From NCBI GenBank assembly GCA_001599755.1, contig BCHX01000001.1, positions 6,758,001-6,822,000 on the forward strand: a stretch of DNA of 64,000 nt. The letters are read 5' to 3'. Position numbers and translations under genes: made by a program. Source of the DNA: Gliomastix tumulicola. Taxonomy: Eukaryota; Ascomycota; Sordariomycetes; Hypocreales; Bionectriaceae. This document shows positions 10,544 to 22,500 of this stretch, one piece after another. The notes under the pieces were generated by a model, which had not been told where the DNA came from, searched no databases, and worked only from the letters and a program-made list of their open reading frames with translations. Position 1 is the first letter of the stretch; every line of letters starts with the position of its first letter.

Positions 10544-12112
10544 ATGGCATCTCGAACAAGCAACGCCAGAATGCTGCTCATTATTGCCCTCCTCCCGTGG
10601 GCTGTCACGGCCATAGGACCCCTCTCAGCAGGCTCCAACTGCCCAACTTCCATCAACGCGGCTATTCCCCACGAGCTTTACTCCCCCCGCGGCGATAAAG
10701 GCCCACCCTACGGTTCCATGCACGAACTGCACTCCGTCATGTCCAAGTGTCCCAATATCAACGACATCCAGCTCCGTATAAGACTCCTCGGCTGCTCCAA
10801 TTGGCCCGACCGTTGGAATTTTCCGTTTAACCAAGCAGGCGGCGACTTCTTCCCGTCACGACCACAGACGCTGTCCCTCGAAGGCTACAGGTTCGACGAG
10901 TCCGAGTGGGACAAATGCCAGCCGCCTCCCCTGATGCCTGATCCGAACGATGTCTACCCTAGTACGTGGTATCGGTGGGCGGGATGGGGAGATGCCTGGG
11001 GCGATTGGATCGCAAGCGGAAAGGCTTTACAATGGTTTCGGTTGCGAGCCTTGCCGGATGAACAAAAAGTGAAGCGGAATCTTGACCTCTGGCTTGACGC
11101 CATGGACTTCTCTGCAGTCAGAAATCTGACGATACGCGACGTCAGGCGCAGTGAATCCCCAGTACTCGTCTCGTCGTTGTCGAGCCAGCTGCCGGCGCTG
11201 AAGGTGCTCAGTATCTCCGGCTCCTGGGGTCTCAACTTCCTCCGCGCGTTGCCGGGGGCCTCGCTTTCGCACCTGTCGTGGCGCTTTAGCGGGCTAGCGG
11301 GCCAAAAGCTCAATCAAAAAGCCGGTGACGGCGACGATGGCAACACGTACGATATTGGTGACGGTCAGGCCTGTAGATATCTAGACTGCAGATGCGAGAG
11401 GAGCGCCCAGGACGCTGACGCCGCCCTCACGGAGATCTGGCTCCGTCACGGCGGACCGCAACTGGAAAGTCTCGAGTTTCGTGGCATGGAGACCGCCGAC
11501 AGGAAAAGCCGCGAGGCCCTCCCCGCGTCGCAGCTGCTGACCATGGCCACTGCGGCCCCGAACCTTCGCAGCCTGACCATCGACCTCGACCACGACGATG
11601 GCGCCTGGCCGGAAGATTCGCTGCGGGTGCTGGCGACCGAGTTCTCGGCTCTCGAATCTCTGACGCTCTACCTGGAGTTGTCGAGCGACTGCGGACGGAA
11701 ATCGGAGCGGGACGCATACTATTACTTGCCGGATCGCCAGGCCCATTTGCGAATGCAAGAAGAGCAGAAAAGACGACCTTGCACGGGAGACGATAAGTTT
11801 CTGAAGCCGTTGGTCAATGAGACGACGGCAGCGGAGCTGTTTGCCCTTATGAAGAAGATGAATGTGGAATCGGGAGGGGGGAAGCTGTCCAAACTGACTC
11901 TATACTCGGGGGATTGGGCGCCGGCATGGGAAGGGCCGCTCTACATCTCGGACTGGATCGAAGGAAGAAAAGCGTGGGCGACATGCTCCGAGGAAATAGG
12001 CGAGGAGGGGACGACAGTTAATTGCAACGGCAAGGACTCTCGGTTTGGTGACGACTGGTGGGACTGGGACAGTCTTGACGATCCGACCTATCAATACTCG
12101 GATCATCAATAG
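10544..12112 (+). CDS. Secreted protein of unknown function, 522 aa
   Basis: A single exon starts at an ATG in the context CAACATGG. Residues 10-30 form a hydrophobic stretch (MLLIIALLPWAVTA) after a basic N-terminus, a likely signal peptide. The rest is hydrophilic and Trp/Asp rich. It contains several segments of the type LESLEFRGM, LRSLTIDL and LESLTLYL, spaced like irregular leucine-rich repeats. Paired cysteines (CRYLDCRC near 280) would suit an extracellular protein. No catalytic motif is seen. It may be a secreted LRR-like or effector-type protein; I do not recognise the family. Confidence 0.72.
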   Translation: MASRTSNARMLLIIALLPWAVTAIGPLSAGSNCPTSINAAIPHELYSPRGDKGPPYGSMHELHSVMSKCPNINDIQLRIRLLGCSNWPDRWNFPFNQAGGDFFPSRPQTLSLEGYRFDESEWDKCQPPPLMPDPNDVYPSTWYRWAGWGDAWGDWIASGKALQWFRLRALPDEQKVKRNLDLWLDAMDFSAVRNLTIRDVRRSESPVLVSSLSSQLPALKVLSISGSWGLNFLRALPGASLSHLSWRFSGLAGQKLNQKAGDGDDGNTYDIGDGQACRYLDCRCERSAQDADAALTEIWLRHGGPQLESLEFRGMETADRKSREALPASQLLTMATAAPNLRSLTIDLDHDDGAWPEDSLRVLATEFSALESLTLYLELSSDCGRKSERDAYYYLPDRQAHLRMQEEQKRRPCTGDDKFLKPLVNETTAAELFALMKKMNVESGGGKLSKLTLYSGDWAPAWEGPLYISDWIEGRKAWATCSEEIGEEGTTVNCNGKDSRFGDDWWDWDSLDDPTYQYSDHQ

Positions 12113-12530
12113 CTGCTAGGTTCTGGATTCTATCATCATAGTAATAATACATGAAGGCACTGTAAAATTTTTAACCTCTCGATCCCACGGCCCCACGATC
12201 CTCTGCTATTGGACTTTTGCTTCTATCCCTTCTCTGCGGCTCGTGTGAGATGACTCTCAGTCTCGAACCTCATTGTGGAATTTCTTCCCACGCACCTCCG
12301 TGTCTTCATCCCCATGCTCGTCAGACAAGCTTCTACTCCTTCCTCCCTTCTTCGGCTCCTCTTCTTTGTTCGTCTTCGTCTTCTTCTTCCTCTTCGCCGC
12401 CTTTTTCTCCTGTTCTACCGCAATCGTGGCATTCGTATTTCCCGAGATCGCCTGCTTCAGCCAGTCAGTCGGGGATACCGTTCTGTTCTTCCGATTGATA
12501 GGGCCGCCCTGAATCTCCCGTGTGGTCGCC

Positions 12531-13130
12531 TCACGACACAACCCCATGATGCTGAACTGGGCTTGGTGTGGTGGTCACACCATCACCGCCGCTGTAAATA
12601 TCACCACCACCACTGCCATCGTCATAGTCATCACTACCATCCTCCTCTTCCTCGTCATTCTCTTCTTCCATTCCACCATCCTCTTCCGGCTCGTAGTCAT
12701 CATCCCGTCTATTGTCGTCGTTAGGCTCAATCTCTATCTGCGAACTCTCCTGTCTTCGCGAATTGCCGGGACGGGAGGTGTAACCGTACCTTTTCTTCTG
12801 CTGCGCCCTGGCCTCCTTCTGCCTTGCCTTGGCGTCTTTGGTCTGCGTTATTGAGCGATGAGTTGCTTTGGGGGTGAGGCGAGCTCTGCTTGTCGCTGTT
12901 CGGTTACCCGGCCCCACGGAGCGGCGCCTAGCTGGCTGAGACTTTGGTTCGCGTGGGTTGCGAGTGGTAATGATCTCCTCCTCCTCGGTCTCATCGCTTT
13001 CAACCAGTGCCATGTTATCAACCTCCTCCACTAGGTCATCCACAGTGTCGTCCATCTCAGACATCGGCATGGGTTCCGCCATCGTCGCCGGAAAGTCCCT
13101 AGCCTTGGCCTGCTTCTTCATCTCCACCAT
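12531..13130 (-). CDS. Uncertain acidic low-complexity protein
   Basis: An open frame of 199 codons runs from an ATG at 13130 to a stop at 12531; the frame extends to 13286 only with a TTG start. It has an acidic N-terminal segment, a basic Arg/Lys/Gln-rich middle and a very acidic C-terminal tail. A second minus-strand frame at 12547-12257 contains a Lys-rich run and DWLKQAISG. It could be a downstream exon, for example through a weak intron with a GTGACC donor near 12590 and a CAG acceptor near 12510. No domain is recognised. The composition could suit a nuclear protein. The frame abuts the relic on the other strand, so this may be part of a larger disrupted gene. Confidence 0.4.
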   Translation of the reverse strand: MVEMKKQAKARDFPATMAEPMPMSEMDDTVDDLVEEVDNMALVESDETEEEEIITTRNPREPKSQPARRRSVGPGNRTATSRARLTPKATHRSITQTKDAKARQKEARAQQKKRYGYTSRPGNSRRQESSQIEIEPNDDNRRDDDYEPEEDGGMEEENDEEEEDGSDDYDDGSGGGDIYSGGDGVTTTPSPVQHHGVVS

Positions 13131-13238
13131 AAGCAGGTTATCCAGCGCGCTCTCAGCCCTGTGGAAGAACTGCCGTCGGAACGGGAAGAAGGTGATCCGG
13201 AGCACCAGCAAGCCAGCAAGCCGAGCAACCCGCCGCCC

Positions 13239-14026
13239 ATGATCACCAAGACTCACCGCTGGTCGCGCCCCGAAGGCCGCAACCAATGGAGTCTGCGCGG
13301 CTTCTTAGCTTCTCTGTAGCCTCCCCTCTTACCAGCCCCCCGCTGCTGTGCAGTCTCGGCGTCGTCTGGGGCAAAGATGCCTTCGTTCCGCTGCCCATGG
13401 CCACTGTCTCCCCGCCGATATGCCGGGGCGTCTTTCTGTCGTGGGGAAGGAACCTACAGGACAATGTGCGTCGCTTCAAGACCCTCGATGGGTACTCGAC
13501 CTTTGTGGACAAGTTTGTGATGGGCCGCGCTGTCGCGACGGGCGCGGCTGATAATGATGGCGTGAAGCCTTTTAATGGCCTCGACGTCATTGACGTGGAC
13601 TGGACAATGCGCTCGTTGGCTTTTGCCTCACAGGATGGCAAGTTGACGGGCTTAAAGGTCGACTATGCGAACGGGCAGGTCGTTAAGCACGGAGCCTTTG
13701 AGCGCCAAGTCTGGAAATATGATGTCAAGTCAAAGCTGGTCGTGGCTCGCTTGACGGCGGGTAAAAAATAAGGGGATTCAAAGGGGCTTATCGACACCAT
13801 CGAGTTCATCCACGCCAACGAGCGAGGTGAAAAGTCAGCGTGGCCGCTTGCCGTGTCAACGCTGCGGCATCTGGGCGAGGGCAAGGATAGGGCGACGGAG
13901 GACGTGACCGAGGTGGTCGAGCAGTCTCCTAAGATGGGCGGTCACTCTAAGTGGACTATTAGGGGCTTCTACGGCGAGAGCGAGGGCATCATCACGCGGT
14001 TGGGTGTTATCTGGGGAAGGGGATGA
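13239..14026 (+). pseudogene. Jacalin-like (beta-prism) lectin-domain relic with frame break and in-frame stop
   Basis: From 13286 one frame reads 161 codons to a TAA at 13769-13771. The same frame then continues for 84 more sensible codons to a TGA at 14024. The post-stop part ends WTIRGFYGESEG...LGVIWG. That ending is echoed upstream: QWSLRGF (frame of 13239, about 13275-13310) and LGVVWGKD (frame of 13286, about 13355) form the end of a preceding copy, but in two different frames. The pattern suggests a tandem beta-prism lectin-type protein that has lost its 5' part, suffered a frameshift and gained a nonsense codon after GKK. No intron could remove the TAA. The jacalin assignment rests on the motif pattern only. 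Confidence 0.45.
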
Positions 14027-14992
14027 AGGGAAGGTGACTTGAGAGCGAAGAGTCAGAGATGCGTGTATGATCAGGGGCTAGTAGTCAATACCTTGGCATA
14101 AAAACACATTTCACTCAGGATTCTAAGAAAGAGTCACGCTTCCACATTATTTGAGAGACCGATGCCATTCCCGACTTAAGCTAGCCTACGTCCCTTTACT
14201 ATAGAGGTAGTTGTCTCTGAGTTAACGACAGTGGCTTGGTATGACGTAGGCGGGACTCAAAATCAAGCCTAAATCGTCTCCTTGTAGCCATACAAGGATT
14301 CCAATCCAGCGCGGCTACCTCGCGCGCCTTTCCGAGGGGCCGGGTCAGCGGGACAGAGCCGTAGACGAACTCGAACACATCGACATCTGACAGAGGAAGA
14401 GTCCAGAACAAAGAAGCGTCGGGTAGTGGGAGAAGTGCCAAGGAAAGCCTCTGAAGGAACGAGACTATTGGGACATGAACTGCGGCGCAGCTCTTTCGGT
14501 TCATCGCGGCCTCCAATCGCGACGCTTCCCTCTGGTAGCGTCTCGGCATTTGTTATCCACCATGCTGAATTTGCATCGAGATGCTCGCTACGCGAAGCGC
14601 CCAAAATGAGCGCAGGAGGTCCGGAGCGACATTTATTTGTGTAGGACTTTCCACGGCTTCCTATTCAGGAAAACAAACGGTAGTTCAGGGGCAAGCGAGT
14701 CCCTCGGCAGAGCCAGAATGAGGAGCGAGAGCCTATTCGATGACCTCAACTATGCTCTCTTCTACCCGTATCTGGTTTGCCCAGAATCTGTACTAAGTTG
14801 GCGGCGTGAGTGGAATCGTGAGGCCTCTGTTGTCGATGATCGGAAGAATGTGAAGGCATCGAGAGCTGTGGTCTGCTCGAGCGAGTCTATGGTGTGTATA
14901 AATGGGAAGGATGTTTCCTTTAAATTTCTCTAGATGGTAATCACACATTCACTCGCTGGTCAAGCTATCGTTACCTCTTCACTCTTCCCATC
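14027..14992. other. Intergenic region, promoter of the secreted Cys-rich protein
   Basis: No gene is supported in this stretch. The last 100 bp hold a good TATA box and pyrimidine-rich leader for the gene beginning at 14993. Confidence 0.5.
14897..14903 (+). promoter_or_regulatory. Likely TATA box
   Basis: TATAAAT lies 90 bp upstream of the ATG at 14993, in a T/C-rich leader. This is a normal position for a highly expressed fungal secreted-protein gene. Confidence 0.5.
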
Positions 14993-16018
14993 ATGAAGCT
15001 TACTACCATTGTGGCCGCTCTCGGCCTTACCCTCCCGACGGTCCAGGCGGTCCGCACCCGAACCAGCGGCACTCCCATCACTGACCCTGTCAGACTCGCC
15101 GAGCTCAAAGCCCGTCACGACGCCGTTATTGAGGCCTTCAAAACTCGTAACTCGTCTGCAGCCGACGGCCTTGATGAGAGAAAGGTGCCCATGGCCGTCA
15201 ACCCGGTGTTCGCGGGCTTCTACCTCGTCGCCAAGCTGGGAGAGATTCTCGGCGCATTTGAGGATATTGCGTCAACGCTCTTCCCTGGGTGGGAGAACGA
15301 TCCCATCTGGGACTCGGATGACTACTGCAGGACGTACTACAAGACGCACGGAGGGGGCAGCTGCGAGGTGGAGGTCTGGGTCAGGGATGACGACGACCTC
15401 TACGAGTCTCACAGCTGGGATGGGTAAGTACCCCAAAGCATTATTTACATGTTTCAATGTCTGTCATGAAGGTTTGTGCTGATGCTTATGCCAGATGCTC
15501 CTGGATTGACCCTGGCTCCGGCAACGATCCTCCTATTCAGTACTACGAAGACGAAGGTATCGGCGAGTACAGTGTGAGTTCCCGCTCCAATCATTCTTCT
15601 GCTGTTATTTTAGACAGATCACTGAAGTTGAACATCATAAACAGGTCCAATTCACCGCCACTGACTCATACACCTGGGACGGCGTCGACAACACTGAGGA
15701 GTGTGTCGCGGAGGGCATCTGCAACCCGCAGTACATCTTCTACCGTAAAGACTTTGAGCTCGTCCTCAATCCTTGGGGTAAGGCCGTCGCCTTTGCCGTT
15801 TCGTTCCCGATATGCACTTATAATAATCGCGCTGCTGACACATCTCCTGTCCACCAGAATCCGAAGGCTCTACGTCTGACTGCCAGTACTTCGGCACCGA
15901 GAACTGCGGCGGCCTCTGTGTCACTGGCGTCTCTGATCAGTTTTCGACCGGAGGAAATAGGTTGTTTGGGGACTGCGCGATCCCCTGCGCTGACGAGGGT
16001 GTTCTGCCGCCTACTTGA
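14993..16018 (+). CDS. Small secreted cysteine-containing protein (candidate effector), 267 aa
   Basis: Four exons, 14993-15423, 15495-15573, 15645-15777 and 15858-16018, join with consistent phases. The donors are GTAAGT, GTGAGT and GTAAGG, the acceptors are CAG and the introns are 71-80 bp. The first 19 residues (MKLTTIVAALGLTLPTVQA) are a classic signal peptide. The mature protein has cysteines mostly in the C-terminal half (DDYCRTYY, GGSCEVEV, CSWIDPG, EECVAEGICN, SDCQYFGTENCGGLCV, GDCAIPCAD), suggesting disulfides. It has no enzyme motif. Size, secretion and Cys content fit a candidate effector; I do not recognise the family. It is followed in the same orientation by the giant NACHT-ankyrin gene. 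Confidence 0.85.
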
Positions 16019-16534
16019 TAAATCGCCTTACATCCATCACTGCCAGTGATATGACAGGCATCCTCTTGAGTTTCTCCATCCTCAGGACTAAATCAAGAAC
16101 GGTGAAGCTCGAACTCAAGATGTTATGTTACACAACACATGTGGTAGAAATGCCACCGGTTTGGCGAGGCCTCAGGGCAGCCCCTGAATCCATAAATCCG
16201 ACCCCAATCCCAAAAGCAGACATGATACGCATCAGTCAATTTGACCAATGAAAGGCTCCTACTGTACCCATTCCGCTGCATCCTGTTCCACGTTATCTCA
16301 CCGCTCTTACTCCGTACTACGCTGACGATGCGAGGCAGTGGCGTAGGGGCTGACTGTGACTAGTTCGCATGACGTGGCGAGGCAGCCGGATGTCAGCGTA
16401 GCCACCGTCCAGCTGGAACCTTTAGACGAGTATTCTTCCCTTCATTCCCACCTCAACCTCGGGCAAGCCTTCTTTTTTCAAGACCCAAATTATCTGCAAG
16501 CCTCACTAGTATTTGAGTCACGCGCACAGAACAG
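16019..16534. other. Intergenic region upstream of the NACHT-ankyrin gene
   Basis: No coding signal is seen. It must hold the 3' UTR of the secreted-protein gene and the promoter of the NLR-like gene. A pyrimidine-rich leader precedes the ATG at 16535. Confidence 0.45.
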
Positions 16535-19500
16535 ATGGCATCACCAGCGGCGCCCGTGCAGCCAAGCGCCGCTGAAAGTCGCTGGAAGAAGGCGTACGAC
16601 TCCCTCGACCCCGCTCTCCGCGCCAATTTCCAGGCCTCCAGGACGGGCAAAAAGGACATCCTGGCCGCTGTACTCAAGACGGCAGAGCAGAAGCGAGAGA
16701 TTTGCATCAATAAGCAGTGGAAAGTGAAGCTGCCCGGCAGCGGTCAGGTCATCATTGTGCGCGATGTCGTCGACAAGATCGTGAACTGGGTCAAGCTTTT
16801 CGTCTCTGTCGGCGACGTGGCGGTTCAGTATGACCCCACGACGGCCTCCTTACCATGGGCGGCTGTGCGCTTCGTTCTACAAGCTGCAATTAGCGACTCG
16901 CTGATAGAGGGCGCTATGGTGGCGGACCTCGAGGTCATTTCGAGGCTGATTGTGCGATACGCGGAGTTTGAGCGCATCTATATCGAGCAGAACGCTTCCT
17001 CAGTAAAGGTCCAGCTTGGGGAAGGTCTGACACGTCTCTATGCGGGTGTCCTGGAGTTCTTGGCTATTTCGGTGCGATATTTCGCTCCAAACACGTTTGG
17101 TAAGTAGCCGCGACGTCTTGTTCGACCTCTTGGTACTCTTTCTCAGCGCTCTTCATGGAACACAAGCTCACCTTTCAGTAGTCCGTGGGCTTAAGAATGC
17201 GTTCAAGGTGCCAGACAGAGAAGTCATGGAAAGCGTCATCCAGCATGAGGCAGAGCTGCTCAAGATGGCGAGCCTGTCAGAGGCCGAGAAGATGCACTAC
17301 CTTGAGGCCTCTATGACAAGGCTGCTTGATCAAGCGACTAGAACGCAGAAGACGCTCGACGAGGAAAAGCATCTCCAACTCCTCAGCTGGCTATCTCGGT
17401 CTCCGTACACTAGGCACCACGAATCATTATCCGACGCGAGGATGCCAAATTCGACAGCATGGGTGCGCAATCACCTCCAGTACAGGGACTGGACAAACTC
17501 CAGCTCGTCGGCTATCCTACTCCTTCATGGCATCCCTGGATCGGGCAAGTCCAATGTATGCTCTGCTGTTGTAGACGCCTTCCTACAGGCACAAGCACAA
17601 GCTGCGGCAAATCAATGGCTGGCCGCATCTGTTGCGTACTTCTATTGTGCTGAATGCGAATTTGAGCCGGAACGTGCCCGGGCGGACGAAGTGCTGCGAA
17701 GCATTCTGCGACAGCTCACAACCACGGCCAATCAGACGGCAGTTCGCGACATTATTGCCACCGAGTTTGGGCAGAGACTTGCGCAGTCCAGAGTCGATGG
17801 GCTTGAGATGCCTAAGCTTACTGTTCAGCAGTGTGTCAAGCTTATTCTCGAAGTCACCATCACTGAACCGATCACAATTGCGTTGGACGCTTTGGACAGG
17901 GTCAGTACGCGCGACAGACCGGTTCTGATTCGCGCTCTCGTGGACGTGGTGAAGAATTCTTCGAGTGTCGTCAAGGTCTTCCTCACCAGTCGTGACGACA
18001 GTCAGATTTTTTTACTCCTTCAGGGTGACAATGTCGATGTCAAACGCATCCAAGTCAGCCGTGAAGACACGTTGCATGACATAGAGATGTACGTTAGGCA
18101 GCAGGTCTCAGGCGCAGTAAGGGATCGGCGTTTGTTGAGATGGGATCCGTCGGCTGAGCTGTCGGATCTTCTAGCTGAGAGGCTCATCGCAGGAGCTGCT
18201 GAGATGTTTCAGTGGGTGAATATGCAGATCGAGTATCTCTGCCGCCTCGGCCGGGAAGAAGACGTGGCAGAAGCGGTACTGCAGGGCAAGGCCTCACTAG
18301 CTACCCTCCACGGTACCTACGCGCTGCTTCTCGAGCGGATTCTAGACAGCGGGAGTACTGCTGGCAAGATTGCCACCCGGGCCTTTTCTTGGCTGCTCTA
18401 CATGAAAGAATCGATGGCCCCGGATATCTTTCTGGCTGCAGTTTTCGCGCACGAATTAGCTTCTGACTCTGGGTCCAGCTCTCCAACTGGCAGTAGTAGG
18501 CAGGAAGAGCTAACTGCAATATGCTCAAGTCTGGTCTTGCTGGATGTCAAGTGCAACACATTTCGCTTCGCCCACCACTCCGTCAACGAGTTTCTTCAGA
18601 TGCAGGATCGTTTCTCTGCAGCCTCGGCCCAGCAGCTTCTCGCAGCGCGATGCCTCGAGATCTGTAGGCATGGACCATCTGCCGACTTCTCGCCAACATC
18701 TCCAAATGGTGGTCTTGATGCATTCTATCGATATGCAGCACTCTACTGGGCCCACCACGCGTCAGTAGCTATCTCGTCCTCGTCTTCATCCCTGGCATTG
18801 CCTTTTTCAGGAGAGAGCGCGACAAAGAAAGACATATTGTCGTTCATCTATGATGGACCAGGAGATGTGACTCTGTCATTTTGCGGATGGCTTGATCACA
18901 TGGTGGGCATTTCCAACCAGTTGGCAGATGAACACCCAGCCAGGGCCATCCAGGAGGCCATGCCCAACTCCCAGTGCTCTCCGGTCTTTGTAGCCGGCGC
19001 TTTCGGTCTGGATTGTATACTCAGAGACGAGAATTTGACTGAGGACTCTGAGACATTTGACTGGGACCAGCGAAACAGCCAAGGACATACGAGCCTCTAT
19101 CTCGCTTGCGTCTCGGGTCACGACTCTACGGCCGGTTTCCTCCTTGCTCACGGTGCGGATCCAAATGCTAGGTGCGGACGGTTTGGGAATTCACTGCAGG
19201 CCGCGTGTTTCTATGGGCATACGGCTATCATCCAGTTGCTTCTGGAACATGCTGCTTCTTTTCAAGCAGAGGGGATCTTCAGCAACGCATTCGAGGCGTG
19301 CTTTCGAGGGCAGAAGGAGGAAAGTGCGATGACTCTGCTCACGCACACTTCTTCAAGCCTTCTTGAGTCCGATTTCGACTCAGCCTTTGGCGGTGCCGCC
19401 CAGGCAGGATTTTTGCAGGTCATTGAATGGCTCGAAAAGACACCCTTCTCGCCCTCCCAATGTCGAAACCATGTCGCCGATACAGACAAGATGAAGCTGA

Positions 19501-22500
19501 AGACGGGTAAAGCTATCCAGGGCGGGCAGGCCGGTACACTGGCTACTTTCTTGAGAAACAAATCCAACATAGCCGACACGCTTCCCAGCGGACCGATTGC
19601 CCTGGCTGCGGTATATGGGCATGAAGCGGTGGTAGAGCTCCTCGTTGGCTTGGGCCTTGACCTCGAGGACCCGTGCAAGCTGGGTCCTCCTCTCCGATGC
19701 GCTGCCCTCATGGGCCACGAGCGCATAACGCGCAAGCTGCTAGATCTCGGGGCGGACGTCAACGGGTCTACCAGTCAACATGGGACCGCGCTCCAAGCAG
19801 CAGCCACCAAGGGCCATCTTCGAATCGTCAAGCTGTTGGTCAGGAACGGCGCCAGCGTCAACCAGACGGCCGGGTTGTACGGAACCGCCCTGCAGGCCTG
19901 CGCGTATCATGGGCATCGAGACGTCGTGGAGGTGCTGGTCAATGCTGGAGCTGACGTGCATATCAAAGGAATCACTCGCGATGCTTTTCACGCTGCAGCG
20001 GAGGGTGGTCACTATGACGTGGTTAAGCTGCTCTTGGATAAGGGTTACGACTTCCCTCTGTCAACCAGCGCCAGGACAAAGGCAAGCAAGTCGATACAGA
20101 AGACACCGTCGAGGCTTGAAAAGTATGCCCGACAACTGGAAGACATAGGGCCGAAGCAACGATCTTTACGTGACGCCGAGGCCGAGAAAGTGAATGCCCC
20201 GTCCATTCTCGGCCCCGACTTGGAGCTGAATCTTGAGTCTTATGAGCTGCCCCTCTCGGACTTGACGGAATTCAAGAATCGCTACCCATCATTGAATTCA
20301 CGGGCTCCATGGGCATCTTTCTCTAAACGGGATTATGCCCTCGAGTCGTGTACTAGCGGAGGTAACCTGGAGCTTGTTGCATTGCTGCTTGACTCCCGTT
20401 GCAGCCGAGGAGCCTCTTCCTACACGATAGAGCGTAGCCTTGTCACCGCGGCTGAAACTGGGCACACCCAAATTTTCCGTCTGCTGTTAGGTTCTCTGTC
20501 AGCACCCCTGCCGTTACAAAGTCTTTTGAATGCACTCAAAGCAGCCGCCGTACATGGCCATACAGACATCCTTGATTGTGGAATCCAGAAGTTGCCAGTG
20601 TCTGGATTGACGGGGGACAATATACTTGACTTGATCAGCGCGGTCTGTCGGACTTCACCAGCCTATAGTGCAACCAGATTGTGGTCAAATCTTCTGGAGA
20701 CCGTGCCGATAGAGATCGGGGACGACATTCTAGGGATGGCGCTGATCGAAGCAGCAACGCAGGGCAATGTTACGGTTGCTGAATACATGCTTGGGTTCGG
20801 AAAGCGGCCCATCGCCGACGCCGAAATTTGCGCAGCCTTCACGGCCGCCTGCAGAGGGGGGCACATCCCTGTGGTCTCTGCGCTTCTCGGGGCCATTCAT
20901 AAGAATGACGATGTTCTCGACAATTTAGGGAACGAAGGGCTTCCTATCTGTGCGTCGAGGGGCCACACTGAGCTGCTCATCCTTCTCATCCGGTCTCTCT
21001 CATCTCTGGAGAAGCCGTTGGCGTTTACGCGACTTCTGACGGCAGCGGCTGGCAACGGCCGGCTCGAGATCGTTAGGCAACTGATCCAACAACAGGGGGT
21101 ATGGGAAGATCGGGATGAAGGCATTACTCGAGCTCTGACAGCTGCTTCCAGCCACGGCCATGCAGACGTTGTCGAGTTCCTTATTCTTTCCGGTGTCGAG
21201 ATCAACACTATCGTACCCACGGCAGCCGCTGATCCTGAAGAGGGAAGAGAGCCCCCCTCCGAGTATGGTCCTTCGCATAGGTGGATGCGGCTGCGATATG
21301 AGGAAACGAGAAGAGAGAGTGACATTGGCACCGGAGGCGCTGCGACTCGCCGAGAACAGGTTCAAGACTTACCAATTGATAGAACCAATGCGCTCCAAGC
21401 TGCATTGCGTGGCAGTGCATTGTTCTACCATGGGCCCTGGCCTCCGAATCGTGGTAATACGTGGAATCAAGGCACGATATCTGATCGGGAGAAAGTCATT
21501 AGGATGCTGTTGAATCACGGCGCTGATGTAAACAGCCTGGGCGGACGGGAAGAATACCCAATTACCGTGGCTGTCCGTCACTGCTCGGAGCAAGTTGTCA
21601 GCTGGCTTATTGAGACTGGGGCCGATGTCAACGCCGTTGGAATGGTTGGGGTGAGCGCATTAATGGTCGCATCAGAAGGGGTACCTTCAGCAGCCAGTAT
21701 CATGCGACGCCTTCTAGCCGCCGGGGCCTTGATCCAGTCCGAGACACACTCAGTCAACGATCTGCTGGACAAGAGCCTAGCCTATTTCAGGCACGGATTT
21801 GGGTTCAATCACATCGAGACCCTTGAGGATGCATTCAAGGAAGGGCCCGGCGCTTTGGTGCGGATCATTCTGGAAGAGTCGCCAACCAGCACGGCGCAGC
21901 TGGAGGGCTTTCCAGCAATGTTACAATGCGCTGCAGCCGTTGGTGATGCGGCATCTGTCGAGCTACTCATAGCTCGAGGTGTGGACGTCAACGCCGTGGT
22001 TGACCACTACGGCACGCCGCTGCAAGCAGCCGCTCGCGCGAACCGTGCGAACATTGTCCAACAATTGCTAGAGGCCGGGGCAGACCCTAACGTGGTGGGC
22101 GGCCATTACCAGACGGCACTCCGTGCAGCTGTTGTTGGAGGCCACACCGTCATTGTTGCATATCTCTTGCAATGGGGCGCGGATGCAAACGTGGCGTTAC
22201 CCCCGGACAGATGGACCGGCAAATCAGTGGTCCCCGTCTTGAACCTTGCCATCATGTCAGATAATACGGATGTGGTCTCCCTGTTGGTTCCGGAATGCCT
22301 CGACATCCTCCATGTTCACACAGAGCACACTCATCCTCTAGTATTGGCGAGTAAGAGGGGGGAGCTTGAGGTTGTTAAGGCTCTTCTCCAGATAGGACCG
22401 GCCCCAAACAGCAGGCCCCGTTCCATCTTTGCGTCTGAAACCATGATGGACTCATTCCACGAGGCATGCCGCGGCGGGCACGCAGACGTTGCGCGTCTCT

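Noticed and set aside
13761..13785. Intron that would remove the TAA in the lectin relic
   Set aside because: The GTAAAA...AAAG interval is only about 25 bp, too short for splicing and without a branch point.
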